49,610 nucleotides of DNA, taken from Pontibacter harenae. Lineage in GTDB: Bacteria; Bacteroidota; Bacteroidia; Cytophagales; Hymenobacteraceae. Each line of letters begins with the position of its first letter. Within the stretch, counting starts at the first letter, position 1. A program made the translations under genes and the position numbers. The stretch is taken from NCBI RefSeq assembly GCF_020907245.1, contig NZ_JAJJWH010000034.1:1-49610 (forward strand), written 5' to 3'. The notes beneath the pieces were generated by a model. The model searched no databases. It worked only from the letters and a program-made list of their open reading frames with translations, and was not told where the DNA came from. Shown here one piece after another: positions 33,261 to 42,732 of this stretch.

Positions 33261-34025
33261 TTAATTATTCAGCTTGATAAATCCACCGTCTATGGGGTAA
33301 TCGTTGCCTGTAATGAAAGAGGCTTCGTCGGAGCAGAGGTACAGAATCAGCTTCGATATTTCGTCTGGCTTGCCCATTCTGCCGATAGGTTGTGTTTTAG
33401 AAAGTTTAGCAAACATCTCATCTTCCTGCCCAGGATAATTTTTAGCCAGAAAACCATCTACAAAAGGCGTATGCACACGGGCAGGCGAGATGCTGTTGCA
33501 ACGGATGTTGTCCTGCAGGTAATCTTTTGCCACCGATAAAGTCATGGCATACACAGCGCCCTTGCTCAAGGAATAGGCAAAGCGATCTGGCAAACCGACC
33601 AGCGCAGCTATGGAACCCATGTTCAGGATTACACCACCCCCGTTTTCTTTCATGATAGGAATAGCGGCATAAAGGCAGTTGTAAACACCTTTAACATTTA
33701 CCTGGAACACGCAGTCAAAGTCCTGTTCTGAAGTGGTATCGGCTTTACCGATATGAGATACGCCTGCGCTGTTTACGAGTATGTCCAGTTTACCTATACT
33801 TCTGAACACCTCTACTACCTGCTGCTGGTTTGTTACATCGCAGGTCTGGGTATAGGCGGTACCGCCGCTGTTTTGTATCTCTTCTACTGTTGCCTGTGCC
33901 TGCTCCTGGTTCACATCCAGCACCTGCACCAGGGCTCCCTGTTGAGCAAAAGTCAGGGCCACGGCTTTTCCTATACCGCTGCCACCTCCCGTTACCAGGG
34001 CTACTTTATCATCAAGTCTAAACAT
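33261..34025 (-). CDS. SDR-family oxidoreductase, likely 2-keto-3-deoxy-L-fuconate dehydrogenase
   Basis: 254 aa, cytosolic. A complete classical SDR: 'VTGGGSGIGK' (11-20), 'NSAG' (85-88), Ser138, Tyr151 and Lys155 in 'YSLSK', and 'SISPARVHTPFVDGFLAKNY' near the substrate loop. This subgroup oxidises 2-keto-3-deoxy-L-fuconate to the 2,4-diketo acid. Unlike the SDR at 30654, the catalytic triad is intact. It lies between FucP (98 bases) and the FAH enzyme, which is the next step. Confidence 0.85.
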   Translation of the reverse strand: MFRLDDKVALVTGGGSGIGKAVALTFAQQGALVQVLDVNQEQAQATVEEIQNSGGTAYTQTCDVTNQQQVVEVFRSIGKLDILVNSAGVSHIGKADTTSEQDFDCVFQVNVKGVYNCLYAAIPIMKENGGGVILNMGSIAALVGLPDRFAYSLSKGAVYAMTLSVAKDYLQDNIRCNSISPARVHTPFVDGFLAKNYPGQEDEMFAKLSKTQPIGRMGKPDEISKLILYLCSDEASFITGNDYPIDGGFIKLNN

Positions 34026-34123
34026 AAGATCGAATGTTGATCAATTTTATAGTTGATGCAGTACAATTCTCTCCCTGCTTCGCCTCTTCCTCCTCTTGTA
34101 CTACTTATTTTTAAGTTGATTTT

Positions 34124-35455
34124 CTAAAGCACAGCCTTCGGTTTATTTAATTGCGCTTCGGCTGTACCATGATGCTGAACTTTATCAGCACTTAGTTTTG
34201 CTTCTAAAAGCGCATAGACGGCCACCACACCAAAACAAACCAGCGGCACGTAAAAAGCAGTGCCAATACCTACCGTTTGGTCGGAGATGTAGCCTTGCAA
34301 GGCAGGCAGTAATGCTCCACCCAGTATAGCCATAATCAAGCCTGAGCCACCGATTTTTGTATCTTCTCCAAGGCCCCTGATGCCCAGTCCGTAGATGGTT
34401 GGGAACATCAGCGACATGCAACCTGAAATACCAATTAGAGCATACACACCTAAGATACCACTTCCGTAAATAACAATAAGCGTGAGCACCATAGCAACAG
34501 CGGCAGTCATAAAAAGAAGGGTTCTGGGTTTAATATAGCGCATCAGGGCCGTGAAAACAAACCTGCTAACCATAAACAGCACCAGTGAAGCCGTATAATA
34601 ATTGGCCGCACCCTCTTCGTTCAGCCCCAGTTCCTGCATCACATAGCGAATGGTAAAGGACCAGATACCGATCTGGGCACCTATATAGAAGAACTGTGCA
34701 ATAACAGCCCAAGTATAATGTGGTGTTCTGATTAGTCGTTTGAAAGTCGGTCCCAGATCAAGGTTACCTCCAGCGTCAGAGGCTTTGGGCATTTTTGTGA
34801 ATTTTACCACCACCCACAGCACCATCAGGAACACTGCCACACCCACATAAGGCCCCATCACGGCAGTAAGTTCTTCTGATTGAATGACAGCCAGCTGAGC
34901 ATCGCTCATGGCCCCGCGTTCCGCCGCACTTGATAAATTCAGTTGCGAAAGTATAAACAACTGGCTCAGCACAACACCTGTAATTGAGCCAATGGGGTTA
35001 AACGACTGGGCCAGGTTTAAGCGTCTGGTACCTGTTTCTTCTGGCCCCATGGCTACAATGTATGGATTAGCAGAAGTCTCGAGAATAGACAAGCCACCAG
35101 CCAGAATATAAAGTGCTATCAGGAAATGGCCATAAGACACGGTGAGGCTGGCGGGGTAAAATAGCAATGAGCCAAGTATAAACAGGCCCAAGCCCAGCAG
35201 TACGCCTGTTTTATAAGAGTATTTTTTAATAACGATAGCCGCTGGCAAGGCAAGGCAGAAGTAAGAGCCATAAAACGCCACCTGTATCCAGGAGGCCTGG
35301 AAGTCTGACAGGCTCAGTATCCGCTTAAATGCAGCCAGCAAGGTATCGGTCATGTTGTTGGCCAAGCCCCACAAAAAGAAGAGGCTTGTGATCAGGATGT
35401 AAGGCCAGATATTACCCGACCTTATCATAGACACTTTCTGGTTCTCTGTACTCAT
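34124..35455 (-). CDS. fucP: FucP-type L-fucose/H+ symporter
   Basis: 443 aa MFS permease with about 12 membrane segments. It belongs to the FucP/GluP group: 'FLWGLANNMTDTLLAAFKRI' near the N-terminus, 'ASWIQVAFYGSYFCLALPAA' and 'ILETSANPYIVAMGPEETGT'. FucP of Escherichia coli takes up L-fucose, also L-galactose and D-arabinose. It is the first gene of the leftward fucose unit and 230 bases separate it from the GH28 gene. The fucose-oxidising genes that follow support L-fucose as substrate, though a glucose/galactose role is known for some relatives. Confidence 0.9.
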   Translation of the reverse strand: MSTENQKVSMIRSGNIWPYILITSLFFLWGLANNMTDTLLAAFKRILSLSDFQASWIQVAFYGSYFCLALPAAIVIKKYSYKTGVLLGLGLFILGSLLFYPASLTVSYGHFLIALYILAGGLSILETSANPYIVAMGPEETGTRRLNLAQSFNPIGSITGVVLSQLFILSQLNLSSAAERGAMSDAQLAVIQSEELTAVMGPYVGVAVFLMVLWVVVKFTKMPKASDAGGNLDLGPTFKRLIRTPHYTWAVIAQFFYIGAQIGIWSFTIRYVMQELGLNEEGAANYYTASLVLFMVSRFVFTALMRYIKPRTLLFMTAAVAMVLTLIVIYGSGILGVYALIGISGCMSLMFPTIYGLGIRGLGEDTKIGGSGLIMAILGGALLPALQGYISDQTVGIGTAFYVPLVCFGVVAVYALLEAKLSADKVQHHGTAEAQLNKPKAVL

Positions 35456-35685
35456 AGCGCTGCTTCGTTAGACATGGGTAGTAGAGGCTGTAACTGGTTA
35501 GCTTCTGTCTATCAAGATATTCTTTTTAAATTGTTCTTCAAAGAGAAACCTAAGTATACTGCCGCTATTGGCATAGTATCTTCTACATCTAAATAAAGCT
35601 ACAACACTGGGTGATGAGTAAGATGGCAGAAGCATTTAGGCACAAACACACCTGCCAAACCCACGGCGAGAGCTACTAAAACCGC

Positions 35686-37125
35686 TTACTTATTCTGAAG
35701 CTCTACTAGCTCCCCGTTTATAGTTACATTCTCAAAGCTGATGCTTTTGATATTGGAGAACTTATAAGGCACCCTCACATTATTTATTCTCACGTTGATC
35801 AGGCGCAGGTTCTGCACAGGCGACTCTTCGTAACCCTCTAACAAAACACCGACTTCACCGCCATTTTGCACGGTCATGTCTCGTACCTCTATGTTTCGAA
35901 CAGAGGGAATGTGCGGGCCTGAATCTTCGTAAAACATATTTACCCTGATTACTTGCTCTGCTACCTGCCCCACCTCTATGTTGCGCAGATACACATTCTC
36001 TACCACTCCACCACGCATCGAACTTGTTTTAATTCTTAACGCTCTATCTAATAAAGGGCTGTTCATGGTGCAGTTCTCGGCAAATACATTTCGCACACCT
36101 CCCGATATCTCGCTGCCAATTACCACACCGCCATGCCCGTTTGCCATAGAGCAATTTTGTATGATAATGTTCTCACTCGGAACGTTTATCCTGCGGCCAT
36201 CAGCATTTCTGCCCGATTTTATGGCAATGCAATCATCTCCCGTATTAAAATAACAATCTTTAATAAGCACGTTCTTACAGGACTCTGGGTCGCAGCCATC
36301 GGAGTTAGGGCCCTGGCTCTCTACTCGCACACCCTGAATAGTCACGTTGGTACAAAGCACAGGGTTGAGTATCCACATAGGAGAGTTCACAATGGTCACC
36401 CCTTCTATCAGCACATTCTTGCAACGGTAAGGCTGTACGAACTGCGGGCGCAAGTAGTAGCCTTCCCCAAACTTCCTTTCCGAAACAGGCACATTGTTCT
36501 CAGCCATTTCGAATAAGGCCAGTCTCTTGTCATCGTCGTTCTGGCTAGGCATACCCACATTCCAACCATATTTCTTGTTTCCTTTCCAGGGCCACCAGTT
36601 GGTTTCGTTGGCCTGCCCATCCAGTGTACCTTCACCTGTTACTGCAATGTTCGTTTCTTCGAAAGCGTAGATCAGGGGCGAATAATTCATCAGTTCCACT
36701 CCTTCCCAACGGGTATAAACCAATGGTAAGTAATCTTTCGGATTAGTCGAAAATAAAATGCGGGCTCCTTTTTCGAGGTGCAGGTTTACGTTACTCTCTA
36801 GGTAAATAGGCCCTGATAAATAATCCCCAGCAGGTACTACTACGCGCCCTCCACCTGCGCTGCTACAGGCTTCTATGGCTTGTTTAATGGCTGCAGAGTT
36901 ATCTGCTTTGCCGTCTCCCACTGCTCCGAATTCTGTAACCTTAAAATCTTTATCGGGAAAGGTAGGAGGAACAATCTGTGTTAGAATGTCTGCGGCATAT
37001 TGCCAGGCATCAGCAGCTATCGTCTCTTCGGTCTGGCTGCTTGTGGTAGTACGCTTAGTGCAGGAGGCAAAAACAAGCAGCAACACAAGCACAAAAGCAG
37101 AAGGAAAAATTAAGTTTGTTCTCAT
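35686..37125 (-). CDS. GH28 polygalacturonase-family lipoprotein
   Basis: 479 aa from the ATG at 37125; the frame above it (to 37317) is out of context with the VOC gene. Lipobox Cys22 (VFASCTKR). A right-handed beta-helix with 'FGAVGDGKADNSAAIKQAIE' and the GH28 signature motifs NSD (274-276, NTD in classical members), GDD (296-298), GHG (330-332) and RIK (364-366), so the catalytic Asp residues are kept. It cleaves alpha-1,4-galacturonan or related pectin at the cell surface. It starts 10 bases after the VOC gene and is likely co-transcribed with it. An exo-acting or rhamnogalacturonan-specific role is possible and cannot be told from sequence alone. Confidence 0.9.
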   Translation of the reverse strand: MRTNLIFPSAFVLVLLLVFASCTKRTTTSSQTEETIAADAWQYAADILTQIVPPTFPDKDFKVTEFGAVGDGKADNSAAIKQAIEACSSAGGGRVVVPAGDYLSGPIYLESNVNLHLEKGARILFSTNPKDYLPLVYTRWEGVELMNYSPLIYAFEETNIAVTGEGTLDGQANETNWWPWKGNKKYGWNVGMPSQNDDDKRLALFEMAENNVPVSERKFGEGYYLRPQFVQPYRCKNVLIEGVTIVNSPMWILNPVLCTNVTIQGVRVESQGPNSDGCDPESCKNVLIKDCYFNTGDDCIAIKSGRNADGRRINVPSENIIIQNCSMANGHGGVVIGSEISGGVRNVFAENCTMNSPLLDRALRIKTSSMRGGVVENVYLRNIEVGQVAEQVIRVNMFYEDSGPHIPSVRNIEVRDMTVQNGGEVGVLLEGYEESPVQNLRLINVRINNVRVPYKFSNIKSISFENVTINGELVELQNK

Positions 37126-37135
37126 CAGCAGAAAT

Positions 37136-37540
37136 CTATACTTGTCTCTCGGCTGAGGCCAACATAGGCGTACCTCGTTTGCATAGCTGTAGCGCCAAAC
37201 CCCAGGGGTCGCGGAGCATAACCAGGTGCGACCCATCCTCCAGTTGCTGATCTGACACAACACTCGCTCCTGCCTTTTCCAAGCGTTCTTTGTCTTGAGC
37301 GGGATCTTCTGACACAAAAGCCAGGTGCACTAGCAACGGGTTCATTTCTCTGTAGGGTGGCACCTCGTCTGCAGGATTACAGTAAATCTCTATCATTATT
37401 CTGCCGCTATCATCGGCCAGAAAAGTCATATGAGGTGGCTCCTCTTGCTGCTTTACAACTGTCAGGCCCAGGTGCTCTACATACCATTTGGCCATCGTAA
37501 GCGGGTCTTCTACGTTCAGGGCAAAGTGTTCTAGTTTCAT
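37136..37540 (-). CDS. VOC/glyoxalase-fold protein
   Basis: 134 aa, cytosolic. Two beta-alpha-beta-beta-beta modules: 'LEHFALNVEDPLTMAKWYVE' (3-22) with His5, 'IMIEIYCNPADE', 'LVHLAFVSEDPAQ' with a second His, and 'LRDPWGLALQLCKR', where the usual metal-binding Glu is Gln. The family covers glyoxalases, dioxygenases and resistance proteins, so no reaction is assigned. It directly precedes the GH28 gene. Confidence 0.8.
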   Translation of the reverse strand: MKLEHFALNVEDPLTMAKWYVEHLGLTVVKQQEEPPHMTFLADDSGRIMIEIYCNPADEVPPYREMNPLLVHLAFVSEDPAQDKERLEKAGASVVSDQQLEDGSHLVMLRDPWGLALQLCKRGTPMLASAERQV

Positions 37541-37742
37541 GGTTTAGTTGTTAGATTTTAGATGCTAGATAGTAAACTCTTTCCTACCTGAAGCCTTCCC
37601 CGTTTCAAAGCCTACATTGGGAGCAGTTCATAAGTATACAACAGGCATCAAGCCTTTACAAGAATTTCTGAAAAGTATAGCTAAGACTTTCATAGGTATA
37701 CAACTGTATTCAAGGTCCTGTGTCTTACGACTTTTCTCTTTT

Positions 37743-38963
37743 TTACTTAAGCCACTTCTCCAGCCAAGCAAAAGCGTCCTCCTGCATCGGAATCGTCATA
37801 GAGTGAGGTGCATCATAATATTTGCAGGCGAATTTGTCCGAGGCATTCATACGGGAATAAATCGTTGAAAGCTTTTGCTCTGCGGCCTGCATCCCCGCTA
37901 TACTAAAAAGTTTATCCTGATTACAGTTCATGATCATCAAGGGACGTGGAGCATTTAACGAGGGAACGTCGGGCAAGTCGAGGAACTCATACTGACGCGG
38001 CACATACATCATCCAGGTATGGTGGGCATGTTGCTGCAACATGTGCTGATATGTAGTAGAGAAAGCTGCCACCACACCTGTTTTTATCCTAGAGTCGAGC
38101 CCGAAGAGGTAGTTACTGCGCAATCCGCCTAAAGACAGACCAATGCAGCCGATTTTATCTTTATCTACTTCTGGCCTGGAAAGCAGGAAATCTACAGCTA
38201 CTTTGTCGTTCTGCACAATCATGCCGAGCCATGTGGTGCCTGCTGTAAGAATAGTTTTATTCATTGCCACCTCGTTCGGCCCTGCCACCTGCTTGTTGTA
38301 AATTTTGATGCGTTCACTTTCATCGGCTCCTCCTATTTTCTTCTCGTATCCTTTGGCATCAACCAACAGGGCTGGATTCAGCTTTTGGGAGCCAAAATAT
38401 GGCGCATCAGGGCAAAGCACTATAAAACCCCGCTTCGCGAGTTCATCAGCATAATACCTGCCGTCGTACAGGTTCTGCACATACTCTTTTAGTAAAGCAG
38501 GCTGATTATCTGTGTAAGTATGTTTCTCTTTTCCGAAAAAATAAAAACCGCCGTGGTCGTGTAGGGCGATAACGGCGGGCGCAGGTTTGGTAAGGTTATC
38601 AGGTATAAGCAGGAATGCTTCTGTTTTCTGTAATGCATTTACGTTATACCGCACCAAGTATTGGGTATAACCTTCGCGTTTGGTCGTGCTTAAAACTTCG
38701 GAGTTAAGTGGCGCAGGAGTCGGATTGAAGGCGAGCAAATCGTTTAGCTGTGCTTTGGCAGTTTTTCGCCACTTTTCCACACTGCGCCAGTTTCGGGAGA
38801 GATACGATAAACTGCTGTTTTCTTTGCTGGCGTAGGCATCCAGAAGCGGGTAAAAATTAGCGACATCAGATTTAGGTTGCTCCTGAGCCTTTAAGGTGCT
38901 GCTCATACAGCAAAACGAGGCCAAGAAGCAAGCAAACCAAATGTTGAAGATATTTCTTGTCAT
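37743..38963 (-). CDS. Secreted alpha/beta-hydrolase, carbohydrate esterase-like
   Basis: 406 aa with a signal peptide (ending near LKAQEQ). Alpha/beta-hydrolase fold: oxyanion-region 'VIALHDHGGFYFFGKEK', nucleophile Ser in 'GCIGLSLGGLRSNYLFG', acid Asp in 'MNCNQDKLFS' and His in 'YDAPHSMTIPMQ'. This dienelactone-hydrolase-like family is common in pectin and xylan loci, where it removes acetyl or methyl groups. It is 22 bases after GH95 and probably part of the same operon. Substrate ester unknown. Confidence 0.8.
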   Translation of the reverse strand: MTRNIFNIWFACFLASFCCMSSTLKAQEQPKSDVANFYPLLDAYASKENSSLSYLSRNWRSVEKWRKTAKAQLNDLLAFNPTPAPLNSEVLSTTKREGYTQYLVRYNVNALQKTEAFLLIPDNLTKPAPAVIALHDHGGFYFFGKEKHTYTDNQPALLKEYVQNLYDGRYYADELAKRGFIVLCPDAPYFGSQKLNPALLVDAKGYEKKIGGADESERIKIYNKQVAGPNEVAMNKTILTAGTTWLGMIVQNDKVAVDFLLSRPEVDKDKIGCIGLSLGGLRSNYLFGLDSRIKTGVVAAFSTTYQHMLQQHAHHTWMMYVPRQYEFLDLPDVPSLNAPRPLMIMNCNQDKLFSIAGMQAAEQKLSTIYSRMNASDKFACKYYDAPHSMTIPMQEDAFAWLEKWLK

Positions 38964-38985
38964 AGAGTATAGTAAAAGGCACTTT

Positions 38986-41469
38986 CTACTTCATCTGAAG
39001 CTGGTATACCTTGCCTTTTTTAGTGGTTAAATCTACTTCAATTACTTTGGGTACGTCCGCTTTTTGAATATCTGCTTTTGCTGAAACCAAAGGTTCTTTC
39101 ACCGCAGCTGTTCGGTAAAAAGGATTTTCATTCTCTCCCTCGGCCTGCTTCAACTCGCCTTTTCCAGCCAAGGTTAAAGGGCTTGATGTACGGATTCTGC
39201 AGTTGCCTCCCAGATTTGAATGTACCGTTAGTGATTTCACTTTTCCGTTCTCCCAGCTCATGTCTAACACAAAACCACCTCTTGCCACCAGCCCCTTCAC
39301 CTCGCCAGATTGCCAGGCGTCTGGCAACGCAGGAAGCAAATGAATGGCCCCATCGTGGCTCTGCACCAGCATTTCAGCTATACCAGACGTACAGCCAAAG
39401 TTTCCGTCTATCTGGAAAGGCGGGTGCGCATCGAAGAGGTTCGGGTAAGTGCCTCCCCCTTCTCCAGAGGCCTCGCTACCAGCAGGCGTTAGCTGGTCCT
39501 GGATAAGCTTATAGGCACGGTTTCCATTCAGCAGCCTTGCCCACAGATTCACTTTCCAACCCATAGACCAGCCAGTAGATCTATCTCCACGGTACACCAG
39601 CGAATTTCTGGCGGCAGCAAACAAGGCAGGATTGCTGAACGGAGACACCTGGTTACTTGGGTACAAACCATATAGATGCGACACATGGCGGTGCTTATCG
39701 CCTGTTCTGTCCCAATCGTGCATCCACTCCTGCAACTGGTTATGCTGCCCTATTTGCATGGGCGGCAGTCTGTCTCTTTTTGCTTTTACCGTATCCGCAA
39801 AAGCTTTGTCAGTACCCAACACCTCGGCTGCCCGAATAATGTTGGAAAAAACATCGAATACCAGCTGGTTATCCATAGTAGTGCCTGCCGCAATAGAAAC
39901 ACCGCTCTGGTGCGCATTTTCAGGCGACATGGAGGGTGCTACCACAAGCCACTTATTCGTAGGTTCCTCCTGCAGTACATCTACATAAAACATGGCTGCG
40001 CCTTTCAGAACAGGATACATCTCCTTCAGGAATTTCTTATCGCCTGTAAAAAGGTAATGCTGCCAGATATGCTGCGTAAGCCAGGCTCCTCCCATCGGCC
40101 AAAGTCCATAAAAAGCGCCATCTATAGGACCCGTCATGCGCCAGATGTCGGTGTTGTGGTGCATATTCCAGCCTCTGGCACTGTACATGGTGCGGGCACT
40201 TTCTTTGCCTGTCTCCGCTAAGTCTTTGAGCATGGCAAAGAGTGGTTCGTGCATTTCTGGCAGGTTCGTTACTTCCGCTGGCCAGTAGTTCATTTCTGTG
40301 TTAATGTTGACAGTATACTTGCTGTCCCAGGGCGGCGAGACTTTATCGTTCCAGATACCCTGCAGATTGGCAGGCTGCGTACCAGGCTGTGAGCTGGAGA
40401 TAAGCAAATACCTGCCGAACTGAAAGTATAGCGCAGCCAGATGCGGATCATCCTCGGTGGCAAAGGCAGCCAGGCGTACATCTGTTGGCTGCTGTACCAT
40501 CTCTGTCACGCCCAGGTCAAGCGATACTCTTTCGAAGTACTTTCTGTAGCTTTCGATGTGGGCTTCCTTTGCCTTTTTATACTTCTTCCCGCTGGCATGG
40601 CTCAGATAATTCGCTGCTTTTTCAGCTTCATTGCCAGTTATATCTTTGTAACTTCTGAAGTTGGTACCCATCGAAACATATATGGTGGCCGCATCGGCAC
40701 CTGTAATCTGCAGCGAAGTGTCCGTAGCAGATACGTTTCCTCCTTCCACAACAGGTTGTACCTGCGCCTGGAATTTAACCCTTCCTTTTTTGTTATCTAC
40801 ATCGCCTGAAACTCCCGCCAAAATCAGCTTGTTTTGCTTTGTTGCCACTGAGTTTTGCTTGTGCGGACTATTCATGCTGAGCGTACAGGTGATGCTTTTC
40901 GGCCTGTCTGCGGTTAATCTAACAACAAGCACCTGATCAGGAAAAGAAGTAAACATCTCCCTCTTAAAAGTAACGCCATTTACTTTATAAGATACAGAGG
41001 ATACAGCTCGTTCTATGTCCAGGTCGCGGTAATAGTTTTGTGCAGCATCGTGATTGGGGAAGGTTAGATACAGATCGCCCACAGGCTGGTAAGGCATACC
41101 GTAGTTATTGTCGGCAGGAGCATGCCTCGGAACTTTCTCCAGTGCAAGTGCTTGTGCCTCTTTGTGCTTTCCTTCAAAAATCAGCTTGCGGATTTCGGGA
41201 AGGGCGCTGTTTAAGGCTGTGTTAATGTTATTTCCAGGTTCACCCGCCCAAACCGTTTCTTCGTTTAGTTGCAGCTGTTCACGACCAGGGCTTCCGAAGA
41301 CCATCGCACCGATGCGGCCGTTTCCGAGAGGCAAAGCTTCATTCCAATTGTCAGCTGGCTTTGTATACCATAGTTTCAGCGCAGGAGCCTCTGTAGGCTG
41401 TGCAACAGTGTTGCCCAACAGAAAACACCACATGAAAGCTATTAGGTATAGGCTTTTGAACTTGTACAT
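38986..41469 (-). CDS. GH95 alpha-L-fucosidase/alpha-L-galactosidase
   Basis: 827 aa with a signal peptide ending near TVAQP. N-terminal beta domain '[20 protein letters not shown]' and '[13 protein letters not shown]'; (alpha/alpha)6 barrel with '[13 protein letters not shown]' (388-400, the conserved Asn pair), 'PSMSPENAH' with Glu517 and '[11 protein letters not shown]' with Asp688, all typical GH95 positions. GH95 removes terminal alpha-1,2-L-fucose by inversion; some members prefer alpha-L-galactose of pectin or xyloglucan side chains. It is followed by an esterase gene and preceded by a CE12 gene. The fucose importer and pathway at 28-35 kb are the natural sink for its product. Confidence 0.92.
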   Translation of the reverse strand: MYKFKSLYLIAFMWCFLLGNTVAQPTEAPALKLWYTKPADNWNEALPLGNGRIGAMVFGSPGREQLQLNEETVWAGEPGNNINTALNSALPEIRKLIFEGKHKEAQALALEKVPRHAPADNNYGMPYQPVGDLYLTFPNHDAAQNYYRDLDIERAVSSVSYKVNGVTFKREMFTSFPDQVLVVRLTADRPKSITCTLSMNSPHKQNSVATKQNKLILAGVSGDVDNKKGRVKFQAQVQPVVEGGNVSATDTSLQITGADAATIYVSMGTNFRSYKDITGNEAEKAANYLSHASGKKYKKAKEAHIESYRKYFERVSLDLGVTEMVQQPTDVRLAAFATEDDPHLAALYFQFGRYLLISSSQPGTQPANLQGIWNDKVSPPWDSKYTVNINTEMNYWPAEVTNLPEMHEPLFAMLKDLAETGKESARTMYSARGWNMHHNTDIWRMTGPIDGAFYGLWPMGGAWLTQHIWQHYLFTGDKKFLKEMYPVLKGAAMFYVDVLQEEPTNKWLVVAPSMSPENAHQSGVSIAAGTTMDNQLVFDVFSNIIRAAEVLGTDKAFADTVKAKRDRLPPMQIGQHNQLQEWMHDWDRTGDKHRHVSHLYGLYPSNQVSPFSNPALFAAARNSLVYRGDRSTGWSMGWKVNLWARLLNGNRAYKLIQDQLTPAGSEASGEGGGTYPNLFDAHPPFQIDGNFGCTSGIAEMLVQSHDGAIHLLPALPDAWQSGEVKGLVARGGFVLDMSWENGKVKSLTVHSNLGGNCRIRTSSPLTLAGKGELKQAEGENENPFYRTAAVKEPLVSAKADIQKADVPKVIEVDLTTKKGKVYQLQMK

Positions 41470-41520
41470 GAAGTTTGGCTTTGGTTTGTTGCTGATATTT
41501 TTCTCCCTCTTGCTTAAAAC

Positions 41521-42342
41521 TTACCTTTTCGCCGATGCCTCCGCAGGCTTCAGCGTTTTCATGGCATCAAAAACTAGCTGTGCTACAGCCCTGGCTCCCT
41601 CTGGCTGAAAGTGGGTATTGTCTTTTTCACCATCTGGATAGGCTGTGTATTTGCCCACAGGAAGGTTCATGAAATAATGGTTGGTAACATACTCCTGTCC
41701 TTTGGCCGAAAAGGCATCAATAGAAAGTTGTGTAAGGTCGATGAGCGGCACATTCAGTTCTTTGGCTACTTCTTTAGCCGCCTGTGGGTATTCGCCATGC
41801 ACATTGCTCAGCTTGCCGTCTTTCCAGGGGTAATTACGATTAACTGGCGTGAGGATGATTGGAAGTGCTCCTTTTTGGCGCGCCTGGTTCACGTACAGGC
41901 GCAGGTACTCTTTGTAGGCTGTTACGTTAGTATAGCGTTCAGGCTTGTTCTCGGCTGCATCGTTATGGCCGAACTGCATCATCACTACATCTCCTTTCTG
42001 CAGGTTATGGTATACTTCCGCCCAGCGCCCTTCCTCAAAAAAAGTACGAGTGCTGCGTCCGCCCCTGGCTTTGTCGAGTACGATCACACTATCACCTTTA
42101 ATGATGCTTTTAACTTGAGAAAGGCTGTCTTTGCTCATGAAAGGCTGAAACACCTGTCCCCAACCTGCAATGGGATAGCGTGTGGTCATGTAATCTTTCT
42201 CATCATAATCTCCTGTGTAATCAGCTACCGTAGAATCACCGATCAGGTATACTTTTACTGGCTTCTTTTTAAAAGCAATGAAGGATGTGAGAATGACGCT
42301 GACGAGGATAAAGGGCAGGATCCTGAGAGTATTGGTATTCAT
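41521..42342 (-). CDS. CE12-type rhamnogalacturonan acetylesterase (first copy)
   Basis: 273 aa with an N-terminal hydrophobic signal. SGNH hydrolase: block I 'LIGDSTVADY' with Ser37, block II 'RGGRSTRTFFEEGRW', block III 'MQFGHNDAAENKPERY' and block V 'DNTHFQPEGARAVAQL' with Asp and His. The family removes acetyl groups from rhamnogalacturonan I. It lies 51 bases before GH95 and is separated from a second CE12 gene by a 390-base gap with an inverted-repeat element. Confidence 0.9.
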   Translation of the reverse strand: MNTNTLRILPFILVSVILTSFIAFKKKPVKVYLIGDSTVADYTGDYDEKDYMTTRYPIAGWGQVFQPFMSKDSLSQVKSIIKGDSVIVLDKARGGRSTRTFFEEGRWAEVYHNLQKGDVVMMQFGHNDAAENKPERYTNVTAYKEYLRLYVNQARQKGALPIILTPVNRNYPWKDGKLSNVHGEYPQAAKEVAKELNVPLIDLTQLSIDAFSAKGQEYVTNHYFMNLPVGKYTAYPDGEKDNTHFQPEGARAVAQLVFDAMKTLKPAEASAKR

Positions 42343-42732
42343 AGGCTTGATGTAGTCGTAATTTTACAAATCGTTTTCACTTCGGTTAGTATTTTAGCTG
42401 TTGTAGAACGGCTCCTCAGACAATGGAGCAACAATTTCTGACTAAAGAATACCTTTCTCACATTTATAAAGTCCTAAAGTAGTTGCCCTTGCCCTTATTG
42501 CGTGTTATCACCAACAAGCAATAAGACATTACTTACAGGAAGAAGTAAAAATCATCACTAACTCATTTTTCATTCTTGAATGGAAAAATTGTAGCCTTCA
42601 AGCTCTTTACTGTCTTGCTAACTCTTCCGCTGTACTGCTTGTTGATGAGAACACACAACAAGGGCAAAGGGGATTTCTCTACCTGCCGCAAGTTTTCAAC
42701 CTGCTATATTATTTGGCATGGAATGACAAAAC
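42343..42732. other. Gap between the two CE12 genes, carrying an inverted-repeat element
   Basis: No ORF. The middle is occupied by a 185-base element bounded by 35-base imperfect inverted repeats (see the repeat entry). The flanks show nothing else. Confidence 0.5.
42486..42670. repeat. MITE-like element with 35-base terminal inverted repeats
   Basis: The right end 42636-42670 and the reverse complement of the left end 42486-42520 match at 30 of 35 positions. The shared core reads TGCTTGTTG (inner) to GGGCAA (outer). The interior (115 bases) has no coding frame. I find no target-site duplication in the flanks (aagtagttg / ggatttctc). The left end also folds by itself (42494-42525, 12 pairs). 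It could be a miniature transposable element or a large hairpin that uncouples the two esterase genes. Confidence 0.55.

Noticed and set aside
37126..37317. Upstream extension of the GH28 reading frame
   Set aside because: It overlaps the VOC gene in another frame, and the lipoprotein signal peptide begins at the ATG at 37125.
39078..40221. Several plus-strand frames of 60-180 codons opposite GH95
   Set aside because: They are antisense to a well-supported enzyme, have no family features, and are unusual in amino-acid composition.
41611..42441. A 276-codon plus-strand frame opposite the first CE12 gene
   Set aside because: Antisense to an intact SGNH esterase with all catalytic blocks; the translated sequence has no recognisable domain.
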